This document shows positions 11,701-24,700 of a DNA stretch of 64,000 nucleotides, one piece after another. Position 1 is the stretch's first letter. The number at the start of each line of letters is the position of its first letter. Source of the DNA: Cornus controversa (Eukaryota; Streptophyta; Magnoliopsida; Cornales; Cornaceae); assembly GCA_026545225.1 (NCBI GenBank), contig CM048848.1, forward strand, positions 49,439,806 through 49,503,805. The letters are read 5' to 3'. The position numbers were made by a program, and so were the translations under genes. The notes under the pieces were generated by a model, which ran no database searches, was not told the DNA's origin, and worked only from the letters and a program-made list of their open reading frames with translations.

Positions 11701-12575
11701 ATCCATGTTGTATTCATATCAAATTTGAAATGAAGAATAACGTTTCCTCGTTGTATTCATGTCAAATTTGAAATGCTAGCAACTCTATCAAACATGCCAA
11801 GGCCGACTAATTGAAAATGACATTACTCATGCTTGAACTCGGGATATCTAATTGCCCGCTATAAAACACTTCAACATCATAGATTTTAATTGTCATATCA
11901 CCAATTTGATGCACTGTTGAGGGCTTAATATCTCCCCGAGAAATATTTAAATGCTCTTGGTACAGTGATGACATAATATTACACACCAATTACATACTAA
12001 CACATAAGTAAAAATGCATTAATTTTAGTGCGTCGTGTCACTATGTTTCGTGCGTAATTAGTATGTGATATCATACCATCACGATGTTTCGTGGGTAATT
12101 AGTGTGTGATATCATACCATCACGACCGGTATTCATTTTTAGCTAATAAAATTGAGAGTCCTCCACACTTCAATGTGAAAGTTGAACAAGTATTTCATGA
12201 CAAGGGTAAAAAAAGGGCATTAAACACAAACAGCTGGCAAAGAAAACACACTTATGTTTGGGACGTGACAACAATCTTCTTGTAACAATTTTTTTTCAGT
12301 GTTACAACTAAGGGTATCCAGACCACCATATACAGCCCACCCCATCTTTCCTCTCCAGAATAAGGGTATGTTTGGCTCCTATTAAATACAAATGATAACA
12401 TAATCATTTTACATAAGAGACCTATGACAATTCATTATATCCTCTCTGTTGAAACCTTGCAAAAATAAGATCTGCAATCTCCCTCAACATGGAGATTATT
12501 TGGCTCCTAGCCTCTTTCCTCCCTATCTATAAAACCAGGAAAAAGAATGTGCTAGGACACCTCATAAAGAAGATA
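8720..12575. other. Intergenic, AT-rich, no gene recognised
   Basis: No credible gene is visible. Short frames lack known domains. There is a 42 bp tandem duplication at about 12045-12128 (ATGTTTCGTG followed by GGTAATTAGT and GATATCATACCATCACGA), and a short repeat of AGTGACA...GGCATGAAGTAGGCTTG at about 10457-10520. Confidence 0.6.
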
Positions 12576-15500
12576 TCAACATCTAGTGACGTGCGTATCT
12601 ATGCATTTTCCTTTATCAAGATCGTAGATTGTCTTGGACTGGGGTTTCCTCCACTTTGATACAGACCATGCAGTAAACATCAATACAATCAAGATGAAAC
12701 ATAAAGCGAGCAGCAAGGATGAGTCATCTCTAACAATGTAGGGAATCCAGTTGGGACGCTCTACGTCCAAGTTAGCTGTGCTCTGTAGGATGAAAGCTCC
12801 CAATGCCCAATCGAGTGGGATATCATCCACTTGATTGACAAACTCAATGCTGTCAAACAGAAAATTCCAATAAATGCATGTGAACGAGCACATGCGTACA
12901 CACACACACACACACACACACCAGAGAGAGAGAGAGAGACACCTTAACCATAGCTCTTTAATGCAGAAGAGCACATATCTAAAAACTAAGTATTCAAGGA
13001 GCATTGTCTGTATAAATAGAGGCAAAAGAGCAATACCTTCCATCATCCAAAGAAATCCCGAGACTGTCATGAAGTAGGGCCACAATATATGCTGAAGAGA
13101 AGCAGTATTGCAACAAATCTTCATCATCAAATGAGTGGTATTTTACTTTCAACTTTGACCAATCCTCTTCACAAAATTGCTGTCCAGCTCTCATCAGATC
13201 AGAAATGAATGCCTTGGGTGACAGCCCAAAGAACTGTCCAAAGAAAGAAGGAAAAAAGGAAGGTTAAAAAGATCATACAACAATTACGTCAGAATGTGCT
13301 TTACAGTGGCAAGTGAAAGTACAGATCTCAGGAAAAATTAGATTTTCCCCAACATCATACAATAAATACATCTGAATGTGCTTTATGGTGGCAAGTGGAA
13401 GTACAAATCTCAAAAAAGCAACAATGTTTTCCGGCAGCATATAAGCAAGTCATGGAACTGTTGAACCATGAAAGAAATAAACAACCTTCGATGTATGGAA
13501 GAAATTTTCCGTTGCCAAAAACTTCCCCTGAAACTTCGGTATAAATGTAGATCCTATGTAACAGTGCTGGTAGGAGCATTTCTCTGAAAATAAAATAAAA
13601 ATATCCATATTCATCAGTTCCAAGTTCCAACAAGAGACAATCAGCAACTTCCAGATTGATGCAGAAATGAGTACAGAGAATCTCACAAAATTTCTATACC
13701 TTTTCCTTTTTGCAACAGCATTAATGCAGCAGATCTGCACTCTGAGAAATTACCCCCAGGATGCAGCGTGGATGGATACCAATTCTTTTCAGCCAAAGAA
13801 CCAAGAGAGAGATTCCATGATTTCATATCATGTGAATATCCTTTAGGGGTGCAAGGATCTACTAATTTTCCAGTCTGAAGAGATTCAATAGCTGCATTAA
13901 TGGAAAATGCAATGAAGAATGTGTCTGAAGTCTGAACATCCAATTTTTACAAAAAAAATGAAATAATATGCCCAAACCCACCTATAGAATAGTAGAATTC
14001 CGAAAAAGGAAAAGCCATATACTGACCAGTGGAACTCTTAACAACATTTTAATATAAACCATCTGACATTATAGAACCTATTCAAGAATCCTATACTACA
14101 ATAAAATAATTGGAAACTGAAAAAGGAACCAAAAACAAAATGATCTAATCAATCCAGAAATCGCAACAGCTTCTCCAGTCATAGCACCTCCCAAATAACT
14201 GCAATTTGGGATATAATTAAACACGTTATTTGTAACAAAATATTGTAATGTCTGGTGTCATTGATATTTAAGAATATACTTAATTTACAGAATATTTTAA
14301 CGTATGCTGTTACTGATATTTAACAATATACTTAATTTCAAATGAAAAGTGGTGAAGAAAGAGGGTTTCGATTAATTTCTCAATGTGAGAAATAAAAAAC
14401 TCTTCCTTTTGCATTTAAAAAAAAATTAGAATTATGAATATAAGATGAAGAGTTGAGGTGTGGACAGCCTAGCCTAAAAAGATAAAATAAAAAGAGCATA
14501 AAACAAAAGGAAGATAGGTTGTGACGTCACCACTTACAAGAAACAGAAGTGTCACAGTTTTAATCTAGATTGAGGATTAAATGGAATAGGAAAGCTCAAG
14601 TGAGAAAATCTAAGGGTTTTCAGTCAATTACAATTAGGAGTGACTGCACACACACACAATTAGCAACTAATGCTTGAAGACATAGGGACCCTATCATAAA
14701 GAATTTAGCATGCAAAGACTCTTTTAAATTATAAGATTCCCAACTTTATTATGTTTGTGATAAGACATACCAGCAACATTTAAACACATGTCTCCATCAG
14801 GATGCCAAGGTGAAAGTATAGATTAGTTTAATGATCTCAGTTTCATGATAGATAAAGAATCAAAAAATGTTCCTAAGAATATATACTATACAGAACCAAT
14901 GGTGACAGTAAGAGCACATATATTTGCCCAATTCCAGCTCTCTCAAAGCAAGCAGTTCAGCAATAAGCCAAATGCAAAATCGAGAGAAAAGTATATGCAC
15001 TTACCCAATTCTATGCCTCTTGCAACAAGTGATTCCCGTAATGAGTCAAATGCAACATTCTGCAAAAACAAATTATAAATTCCTAAATTATAAATCAATG
15101 ACAAGTCTACAATAGAGAAGTATATGCATAATGTTGCAGTATAGCAACAATATATTTAATATTTTTATTACTAAAATTTGTCAATGAAACATCAACAATA
15201 CAATACAATCCACGTGAAAGGTAATTTCATGAATATATAACGAATGACACATATGCCATTGCTTGAAGCAATGGTACTTCCAAGAGCAAGAAAGGCGAGT
15301 TAAGATATAAGAACAGTCACACTGAGCAAATTTATACTGAAGGAACGGTTTGTGTCCTTCCTATCATCCTTAATTCGATAATGACCCTTTTTATATAAAA
15401 AATAAAATAAATGACAAATATCAATAGTGAGTCATAGTTTGGAGTAGATCTTGATAAAAACATCACAAAACCCAGATCAGATTTTTTAAGATGGGCCAGA

Positions 15501-18500
15501 AAAGGTGAGAAATTTAGCCACCTACGTTTTAAGCTCTTTTAAAATCTCAACCACATTCAACCTTCTTTTTAAAATTCCAATATTCGCACAAACTTATAAT
15601 AATTCAGTCTCAAGTCTCAACCGAGTGACAAATGGAATCAATGCCAATGCAGATAAACATGTTCAAGTTGAGGTCATCATTATTTGATGATATTAAGATT
15701 GTGAAGAGAAGTCCTCTTAGAGATGAACTATTGGGCTCTCAATATTTCATTACTGCAAGCAGAAAGTTTGCAACATTTTATAAGCAGAGATGTTAAACCA
15801 CCAAGTGAACAGAAATACTTTGGCAGGGAAAAAAAGTAAAGTTACCTGACCAAAATGAAGCAAGCTGTGACTGTAGAGATTGTAATTGATACTCCCAAAT
15901 TTAACTATATGAGAGAATTCGGGGGGCACTGGCTCACTTGAAACAAAGGTCACCTGAGATAACAGTATTTCAATCATTCACATTGACAACCACATATCTT
16001 ATGCTTTCCAACAGTATTAGACACGGAAAATTGTTTTATGTCATTAAAAAACATCGAAATGGAAAAGAATACAGCAATTTACTGGTTGAGGTAACATATT
16101 GCTACCGTCATACAAAAATTTTGCAGTTTAGCTCTTTCATTGGTTCTCAAGGCGAAAGCACCAAAAAGCACTCCAGCCAATAGACTATGCATTTAACAGC
16201 ATCCAATATTTTGAGAAGATATTCATTTACTTCAGGAAGAAGCGAAACATAAAGGTCCAACCATCTTAAGTGCAAAATGAACAATGTAGTTCTCCAAAAT
16301 TGAGTATGCTTGGAGATCTTCCATATGTTCCATGAGAAATTGCTGTCCAAAAGTTTAGGCCAATGTTTTTTTTTTTGAGATATTTTATCCTACCAGAAAT
16401 ATGTTACTGTGGTCCATGTCCATGTCTCATGTAATAAGAACCACATTTTTTACATATTCAGTCCACCAACAAAAAGGGAAAGGAAACTGAACCTGAGCAG
16501 AGGCCCCACCAAGTTCAATAATCCCAGTTGTTCCTTGAGGATCCTGTCCAAGAGTGCCGAGGGCATAATTTGCAACAACCCAAGCATAAATCCCTTCATC
16601 AGAGCCTAAAATAATCAAAATACCTAACATTAAGCTTGTAGATTGTGGAGTATTAAATCAAATTACAAGGAACCAAGGGATGGTAAGAAAAAGTTCAAGA
16701 GGTTCAAGCTACCTCAGAGAGAGAGAGAGAAAGTACTATCTCCAAAAGGCTATCAACCAAAAATAAACAAATGACACCACACCAATAGAAGCAATGTTAT
16801 ATAAACATAGATAGAAATACAAATAGAAATGCTTGTGTATGTGTTTCTGCATTTGTAAGCACATAAAAAATATAAAGAGAACCCATGCAAGTGTAGGACA
16901 CGTGGGTAAAAGGTCCAACATGCTATATGGGTAGCACTATCGCCTATTATCATAGGTCGAAAGCCATATCCTCACCCTAACATGTCACCCTTAAAAAAAA
17001 TGGAAATATTATATATATAATTGCATAACATTCATCATACAATTACCTCTCCTATCAATGTCTCTCTTTGGTTTCGTGACCTTCTGTTGACACACAAAAG
17101 TGGCAGCCACTTTGGTGCTAACGAAGATTAGCAAAAAGTGGATGAGGATGTGGAGCTTTAATAGCCTGTTGTTTGTCTTGAAACACTAAAAAGCTAGGAC
17201 AAGATACCTGGCTATTGCTAGGATGACTCAGGGAGATGACATGTGGACGTTAAATTGTAGGAAGGAGGTTGCTAGAGGATAGGTTCAGACCTTTTACTGG
17301 ATGTGCACGTGTAAGCAAGGAATGGAGAAGAATTTCAAATACCTACAATCAAGGAGATAAGCTAAATGATAAGCTTATTCAAAGTTCTTAAACAGATGAG
17401 AAAGGACACTTGGCACCACCTGATGCACATGGACGTATTCAAACTCAATTTCAAATTCAAAGGAGATTCTGATGCGTGATTTTTGGGACTTAGTTATTAA
17501 GAGCCCTATAAATAGAAGAGTTGGGGACTTTACAAACTAGCCTTCAATCACCAACAAATGCACTTGCAATTATCATTTACTTTTCAATGTCTTTCAATTA
17601 TTTGTCCTTTAATTTATGCAATTTTCATTACCCATCAGTTTAATTCAAGTCTTTACTTTTGTTCCTTGCAATTTAAATTCAAGTTCTCTCTTTTCAAGTC
17701 TTTCGATTCATTTAGTTCTCGTTGCAATTCTTTTGGAAGCCCTTTTCATTAAGGCAAATTGAGGCTCAAAAGAATTGCAATGCTGCCGTGAGGGAAAGCA
17801 CCTCGATCCACTGTTCCTGATGAAGAACAGTCGAAAGAACTTCAGTCAGGGCAAGCTGGTAGTTCCAATCCTGGCCAAGCTGATGATCTAGTCACTCGAG
17901 CAAAGGTTTCAGCATTGGTGGAAACAATCGGCAGGATAAGTGCACGCCTTGACAATATGCAACTGTCCTTTTTCCAATTATCGACCATGCCCTTTAATAG
18001 GCCAACTGAAATAGTCAACTTGGGTATTTAGAAATCGGTTTCCCAACCAATCTCCCAACAATTTGTTGAGCCAACTATTGATCAGCCACAGGTGACTCAA
18101 CCACCGATGACTATTCAACAAACCCAGCAACTGCTGCCAGTTGTTTTTCTTTAGCCAAATCTATCTGTAACTCTCCCAGTAAGCTTGCCGACAGAGGCAC
18201 AATCACAGCCAACTGTCTCAGTTTTCCAACAGCCACCTGTGACGCGTCAACTGCATAATCAGCCATATCAACCACCGTGACCAAAGGCAGTTCCTCATAA
18301 TCTTCCTAGAGAACCCTCGACCCGGAGGACAATCATGTTAGGTAATGAAAATTTCATAAATTAAAGGACAAATAATTGAAAGACATTGAAAAGTAAATGA
18401 AAATTGAAAGTGCATTTGCTGGTGAGCGAAGACTAGCTTCTAAGTCCCTAGCTCTTCTATTTATAGGGCTCTAAATAACCAAGTCCCAAGAATCACGCAT

Positions 18501-21500
18501 CAAAATCTCCTTTAAATTTGAAACTGAGTTTGAATACGTCCATGTCCATTAGGTGTAGTCAAGTGTCCTTTCTCATATGTTTAAGAACTTTGAATAAGCT
18601 TATCACTTAGCTTATCTCCTTAATCGTAGGTATTTGAAATTCTTCTCCATTCCTTACTTACACATGTACATCCAGTAAAAGGTCTAACCTTATCCTCTAG
18701 CAACCTCCTTCCTACAATTTAACATCCATGTTCATCTCCCTGAGTCATCATAACAGTAGCTAGGTGTCTTATCCTAGTTTTTCCAAGTTTTAATACAAAT
18801 AACAGGCTATTAAAGCTGCACATCCTCCTACACTTGTTGCCTTTCTAATTATCCTCGTCAGCACCAAAGTGGCTGCCACTTTTGGGTATCAACATCTTCT
18901 AAGATCAACTTTAGTTAGCACAATCCTCTATAACCTCCCTCAATTTGGATATAAAAGGAAAAATAATACATTGTTATTCCGATACCTATCTAACCTAAAC
19001 CTCCAAACCTATGAAGCATGGCTACTCCTATAGGGAGTCTTATCGTATTATATCTGGATGAAATACCAATACCCCTTATATACTCATGGATACTTTTCAA
19101 TACTTCCTAATGTATCCACAACTTTAAAAATAAAATTTTTATTTCAAACATATATCTAATACTTCTCAAATATCTCAGACACATCCAACAATCTTGAACT
19201 TTAAAAATGTGAATTTTATAAATATAGGACCATAATATAATTGTTAGCAAAAGCATAACAATAGTCCTAACTTCCAAGTACTCGAGATATTCTTTAAAAA
19301 GAAAAAGAATTTAGACATAATGAGAAGATCTAATTTTGTCTAGAGTTCATGTCAGTGCAACATAACTCTCCACTTAGAAAAAGGCTCATTACCTAGTGTG
19401 GGTGCTGGGAGACTAGATCACAAACCTAATATTTTGCATCATTTTCACAAAGCGGTACTCTTAGGATTTGGATCTGATTTCACGCTTGATAGCCCAAACA
19501 TTAACTAGTGCACCAAAAAATGGTCCCTAACATATTGTTCATCATAATTTTATTTTATTTTGTAAAGAACTGTTAGTCATGATATATATAACATGCAAAC
19601 AATTATTATTTTAAATTTATACATAGATACAAAAATATCTTATTTATACATTTCTACACAATTTTATATATGCATATATATTAGTGTGTGTCCTCATTGT
19701 ATCAATTTCTTGTAGTATTTTTTTAAGAACTTGTCACATTGCCATGTCAACACCATGCCAGGTCCATGCTTCATCACTTCCACATATATTAGGTGATTTT
19801 AATTAGAATATAACACCCACTTGAGTTAATAATATCCAACATTCAGAACATTATATATTTTTTAAATAGTAATTGTTGGATAGAAACAACTCAAAGAATT
19901 TGAGAATTCTTTCCATGATTAAAAGGGACGTGTGGCATAAAATTTTATGGGCACAAGTCCATTAAGGACACTTCAGTGGCCTAAAAGGGTACAATCTATG
20001 TTGGACTTCAAATTTAGGTGTTAGATGCCAACAATCTGGTAACAGGATGGTACGAGGTGGGTTGGCTGCTGCTGTCATGTGGTTGTTTTGATTTATTAAA
20101 GAATTTGAAGGAGCATGTAATTGTGGAGTAGCAAATATTATTTTTATAGTATTAACTGGTGAGGTTAAGCCCCTAATGTTGTCCCCTGCCAGGATATGGT
20201 TTGTCCCCTGGCAAATTCTCTTTGATTCTATATAAAATTTAGGGTAAATTACTCTAATCTAACCTCCCCCATAAATAGGCTTAATAACAGAGACCTCCCC
20301 CTCCCCTGTGTTTTCAAAAATAACATTGCACTCCCTGTCAGTGTTGTCAGATGTCCACATTGGTGAAATGACAATTATACCCATGTACGATTTATTATTT
20401 TTTAATTAAAAGAATCTTATTATGTAAAAAGACCAAACTACCCATCTCACTTTAACATGTCTTATCCATCTCTTTCTTTCACTGATACACACCTATATAC
20501 AATATGTACTGTATTTACATCTGCAACTTTGGGTTTCTAAAGGTTTGAGAGACAAACATCTACTGCTTGTATGTTTTTTTTTTTTGGGAGCTCAAATATA
20601 TGTTTCTCATATATTTCTTTTGTCTGTTTCATTACTTTCACATACATAATCTAGCAAAAGTTTCTAATTGTCAAGATCAAAAAAATCAAAAGAACAATGG
20701 TTTCTTCTAACACCAAGAATCTGAGACTTGGCATGAAGTCCTTCATAATGACCACTCTCTCTCTCTCTCTACAAAACACATATATGATTGTACACACACA
20801 CAAATAGAACACAACTATTGCAGTGACCTCACAAATTGCCGGAATTGGAGAATTAGGAAGCACGATCACAACCACCGCCTTGGCTATATCCACCACCTGC
20901 TGCTTTGCCGCCGCACCACCACAACCCTAAATAGATGGAATTCTTGTTGCTATCGTTGTCGGAGAAGGCGAGATTGCTCTTGTGGGTGCTCTAATTCGAC
21001 ATACCTCTTCACCTCTTCAAGTGTTTCGGCTTGGCTCCGAGCCAACCCAACAACACCGCTGTCACAACAGGCCCTTTGTCCCCATAAAAACCCTAATGAA
21101 TTTACCATTTACGTTTTTGAGATCTGAATTTGACTCGAAGGATTTGTTGTGGGAATTGGGTATTAGTCGACTTGAATCATCAATTGAGACAACAAAATAT
21201 CTGATGTAGAGAGAGACTAGAGAAACCCAAATGAATGCGAGTTAATGGAGATTGATGAATGTGGGAACGAAGAGCGAATGGGTTTCAAACAATAGGATAG
21301 AGAAAGAGAGAAAGGGCAAAATTGTCCACAAAAATTAAGGCAAACAAGGGTATTTCAGTCATTTTTCACATCTTAAGGGCATTTTGGGATTTTTATGTGC
21401 TAAAAATGATGACATCAACAAAATTTGTACTTGGAAAGCTGACAGGGGGGGTCAATATTACAAAAAGTACACTGACAAGAAAGTGCAGTGTTATTTTTAA

Positions 21501-21736
21501 AAACACAAGAGAGGTCTCTGTTATTTAGCCTATTTACAAGGAGGTCAGTGTAATTTATCCTAAAATTTATGGTAAATTACACTGACGTCCTTGAGGTTTG
21601 GCCTAATTACACACAACATCAAACTTATACATTTTGTTACACCGTGTTTCCCTAACGTTTGCTCCATTATAACAAAGACCCCCCGTTGTAGTGACCAAAA
21701 TGCCCATAAATAAATGAAAAAGACGTTTTAACCCTT

Positions 21737-21779
<43 letters not shown>

Positions 21780-24349
21780 TAGGTATATATGCATATATAT
21801 ACACGCACACAGACAACACAAAGGATTTATCTTCCTTCCTTATATATGTATAACACAACGAATCCCCATATGCAAATCACGATCTGGGGCTGGGTTGAAG
21901 GATCCCGTTCTCCTCGACGGCGCAACGCAAAAATCTCACTTTCTGAAGTCTAGGTTTCGCAATCTAGTAGCTAATCTGAGGAGTACACTGAGGTCGTGCT
22001 CCGGTAGACTAGCGACATGCGAAGAAATTGGCGCACTTGATTCGAAATTGCATTGAGAAAATTTTTGTCATACCACAGCCCCTCTCACCACCACCATCAC
22101 CACCCCCTCTCCCATCACCACCACCCCTCTCTCTACCAATCAATTTTGCCAACTGTGGATCACTAACCCTTTCTTAACAGTCAGAACTTCTCTCTCATCA
22201 ACCTTAATATCACTTCCTCCAACTCAAAATCTTCATTATCATCCCTTTGATCCTCAAGTTGAAACGAATCCAAACAAATTACGAAGCTTGCATCGTCATC
22301 AGATGCGTTATCACCACTCTGTCCAAAATTCCAAAATTACGGCACATCTACTGCAGCTCTGGGCTCTGGCATCGCCGCCGTCGCCATCAGCATCAAAGCC
22401 CGACGATGGCCCAAGTGAGAAGCTAGCTAACGAGTTCACTCGTGTCAGTGCAATTGTCCGCGTGTGTTAGTGATCGGTGTCGTGGATGTGAGGTTTGTCG
22501 AGGGCTTCCTCTGATCTCGACTATCCCTTCTCTTATCTTCTCTTTCTATACATACATATAAATGTAATATATGGATATTGATACAAATTGGATTTTTTTT
22601 TCTTCTGGATTTTGGTGTAATTTTTTATTATCAATAAGGAAAATTGAAATTATGTATGTCTATATGTCTATTGATATGAATTGGGTTTTCAATTTTTTTT
22701 GGGGTTTTGTGGTAATTTTGAATTAGAGATAGTGCTTGGTGGTGGTGATGATGAAATATATCTTTTTTTTATTCAGGTATAAATTAGAGTAGATTGGATG
22801 GTGGTGGTCGTCGTCATTGCAGTAGAAACTTCTCTCCTATTTTTTTTTTCTAAGGTATGAATTGGAGTAGATTGGGTGGTGGTAGTCGTCATGGTGGTTG
22901 TGGGGGTGTTGGTGAGAGGTGGTGGCCTTGATAGATTGGGTGGCGGTGGTGCTGGTGGTTGTGAGATTGTTGGTGAGAGGTGGTGGCCTTGGAGGAGGTG
23001 GCGGTGGCATGGGTAAAGGCCGGAGAAGGGGAGAGAAAAAGAAAAAAAAGGAATTTTTTTTATATGTGGGCAAAATGGTAATTTCAGCTATCCAGATATT
23101 TTACTATTTTTAACAATAAAAAATATAAGGGGTAAAATGGTTAAATCACTCTAAAATTTAACGTCTATTTTGCCAAATCCTTTATAGGGGAGGTCAGTGC
23201 AACAAAATGTACAAGTTTGATATTTTTTGTAATTAGGTCAAAGCTCAGGGGAAGTCGGTGTAATTTACCTTAAAATTTATTTACCAGGCAAATATATAGA
23301 TACACACACAAAACACTAGTATTCCATATGTAGGTTCTAGTTCTACAACAAACCAAGATGCCAAAAGCTGGTTCATTTTATTTTTTATTTATTTTTCAAT
23401 AAATTCAAATAATATTGCATGTCATTAATTGGTTAAACAAATCAGTGCAATTTTACCTCACATTTGTCACTAATCACTATCTACACACTAAAAAGGAGCA
23501 CTAGCATTGATGTCAAAAATCAGCAAAGGAAATGCATAAAACACAATTGCCACTATCTACATACCAAAAAGGAGCACTAGCATTGATGTCAAAAATGCAC
23601 ACACACATTTGCCACTATCTACATACTAAAAAGAAGCACTAGCATTGATGTCGAGAATCAGCAAAGTAAATGCATAAAACACAAAAGATACACCCAAACA
23701 TCATAATTAAGTTAAAAGTTAAAATGCAAACTTCCATACCAGTAATAACTGAAGCCCAATTGTCTCTAAACTTAAACCCTGATGACCTCAGAACCCGCCG
23801 GCAAGACTCCAAAACCTGCTCCTGAACACCCAACTCCAGCATCCTCAGTCCCGCGGTCGCCATAAGCCGAATCTCCGTCTCCTCCCAATGCTCCTTCGGA
23901 ATTCTCTTCCTCCCAAACTCCAACAGCTCCACCAACGACCCGCCCGCCCCTCCCGGATCGCCCGTATAGGCAGACAACCCCGGACTCACCCGCATTGATG
24001 CCAACCCATTTTCCCCAAAATCAAAATCCAGAATCCTACCCCTAATTACATACTCAAACACATGAATTCTCGTCCCTGTGCTTCCCCCATCAATCACAAT
24101 CCCAAATTTTTGCTTCACGGAATTCCGATAACCGTTCAAGTAGACGAACAAATAACATAAAAAAGCGAGGGTTAGTGCAATTGATGCGAAGACAATGAGG
24201 TTTGATCTGAGGAGATTGACGTTGTTGTGTTTAGGGTTCCGAGGGAAGAGATTGGATGGATTGGGTGAAGTTGAGCGAAAGTGTTGCTTGATCGAGTCCA
24301 TTTCGTCATTGGGCTTACGATCTCGCGTACGAGCATTGGATCGTCGCAT
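12576..24349 (-). CDS. APY6: Apyrase (GDA1/CD39 nucleoside phosphatase), APY6 type, 8 exons
   Basis: Predicted to hydrolyse nucleoside tri/diphosphates, probably in the Golgi or secretory lumen. The exons are 24349-23740, 16605-16493, 15953-15846, 15059-15005, 13891-13700, 13583-13486, 13233-13037 and 12849-12576. They sum to 1647 bp (548 aa) with matching phases. Apyrase conserved regions are all present: VIDGGSTGTRIHVF (about 85-98), LMATAGLRML (162-171), SDEGIYAWVVANYALG (205-220), GIIELGGASAQVTFV (231-245) and QVDDIPLDWALGAF (464-477). There is an N-terminal membrane anchor (about 51-71) and a second C-terminal one (about 502-521), followed by WRKPQSKTIYDL. This two-anchor layout and the MRRSNARTR start match Arabidopsis APY6 rather than APY1/2. 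Intron 1 (16606-23739) is swollen by transposons, but no exon is damaged. Confidence 0.95.
13270..13415. repeat. About 81 bp tandem duplication in APY6 intron 6
   Basis: Two diverged copies share CATACAA and AATGTGCTTTA, then GTGGCAAGTG and AAGTACA and ATCTCA, at about 13274 and 13355. Confidence 0.75.
17085..18894. mobile_element. LTR-retrotransposon remnant with inverted LTR arms, inside APY6 intron 1
   Basis: The left arm 17085-17632 begins TGTTGACACACAAAAGTGG. The right arm 18341-18894 is its reverse complement and ends CACTTTTGGGTATCAACA. Identity is high over about 550 bp. The flanks CCTTC and TCTTC could be a 5 bp target duplication with one change. Between the arms, about 17780-18340 reads on the plus strand as a gag-like N-terminal region (VTRAKVSALVETIGRISARL, then Gln/Pro-rich sequence) interrupted by stops. 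Normal LTRs are direct repeats, so the right LTR is inverted and truncated. Confidence 0.7.
18895..20232. other. APY6 intron 1, non-coding
   Basis: AT-rich intron sequence between two insertions. No coding or RNA feature recognised. Confidence 0.5.
20233..21570. mobile_element. Non-autonomous TIR element A in APY6 intron 1
   Basis: The left end (AAATTTAGGGTAAATTACTC and on to CTCCCTGTCAGTG) is matched in reverse complement by the right end (CTGACAGGGGGGGTC to TTTATCCTAAAATTTA) over about 110 bp with small differences. No transposase is seen. The long degenerate TIRs resemble those of Mutator-like elements. The inside has a GC-richer part (about 20820-21100) with unrecognised coding-like sequence. 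Confidence 0.65.
21558..23282. mobile_element. Non-autonomous TIR element B abutting element A
   Basis: The left end (TAAATTACACTGACGTCCTT, then GAGGTTTGGCCTAATTACA) is matched in reverse complement at about 23150-23282 over about 120 bp. The termini resemble those of element A. Inside are a TA microsatellite (about 21738-21773), a GC-rich stretch at about 21880-22480 that may be captured gene sequence, and GGTGGT-rich DNA at about 22795-23010. Confidence 0.65.
23473..23695. repeat. Three tandem units next to the APY6 exon 1 donor site
   Basis: Units carry CACTATCTACA followed by AAAAAGGAGCACTAGCATTG and ATGTC. The first and third also share GCAAA, then AAATGCATAAAACACAA. The third ends about 50 bp from the exon 1 donor. 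Confidence 0.85.
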
Positions 24350-24700
24350 CAAAACCTGGGGATCTGAGAGGAGGTGATGAGAGAGAGCTGTAGTGAACCA
24401 TGTGATAAACGATGACTGATCAGCTTAGAACAAAGAATTAACGATTTGTTAGATTATCGTTCTTAGGGTTACTGATACGAGATCGAGAGAGGCTATCGTC
24501 GACCTTTCTCTCTCTTCTCTCTCTCTCTCCTTTCGTGCTCAGGACGATGAGTCCTTTCGTGCTCAGGACAATGAGTCGAAGCTTTGTGCTTTCCAAGCGT
24601 TTTTAGTCCATGGCCGGTCCGGTCTAGTCCTCTTTGTCTACTTTCCAAGCGAGTTGACTCGTATCAGATCAGTCGGGTCGGGTCGGGTCGGGTCGGGTCA
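24350..24700 (-). promoter_or_regulatory. APY6 upstream region with CT-rich leader and (TCGGG)n
   Basis: The sequence just upstream of the APY6 start is rich in CT/GA runs, typical of plant leaders. A GGGTC pentamer repeat (about 24678-24699) lies further up. No clear TATA box is called. Confidence 0.4.

Noticed and set aside
12874..13077. Frame rich in THTHTHT and RERERER
   Set aside because: Translation of CA and GA microsatellites in an APY6 intron.
24678..24699. GGGTC repeat considered as telomere-like sequence
   Set aside because: The unit is 5 bp (TCGGG), not the plant telomere unit TTTAGGG. It is a short promoter-proximal microsatellite.
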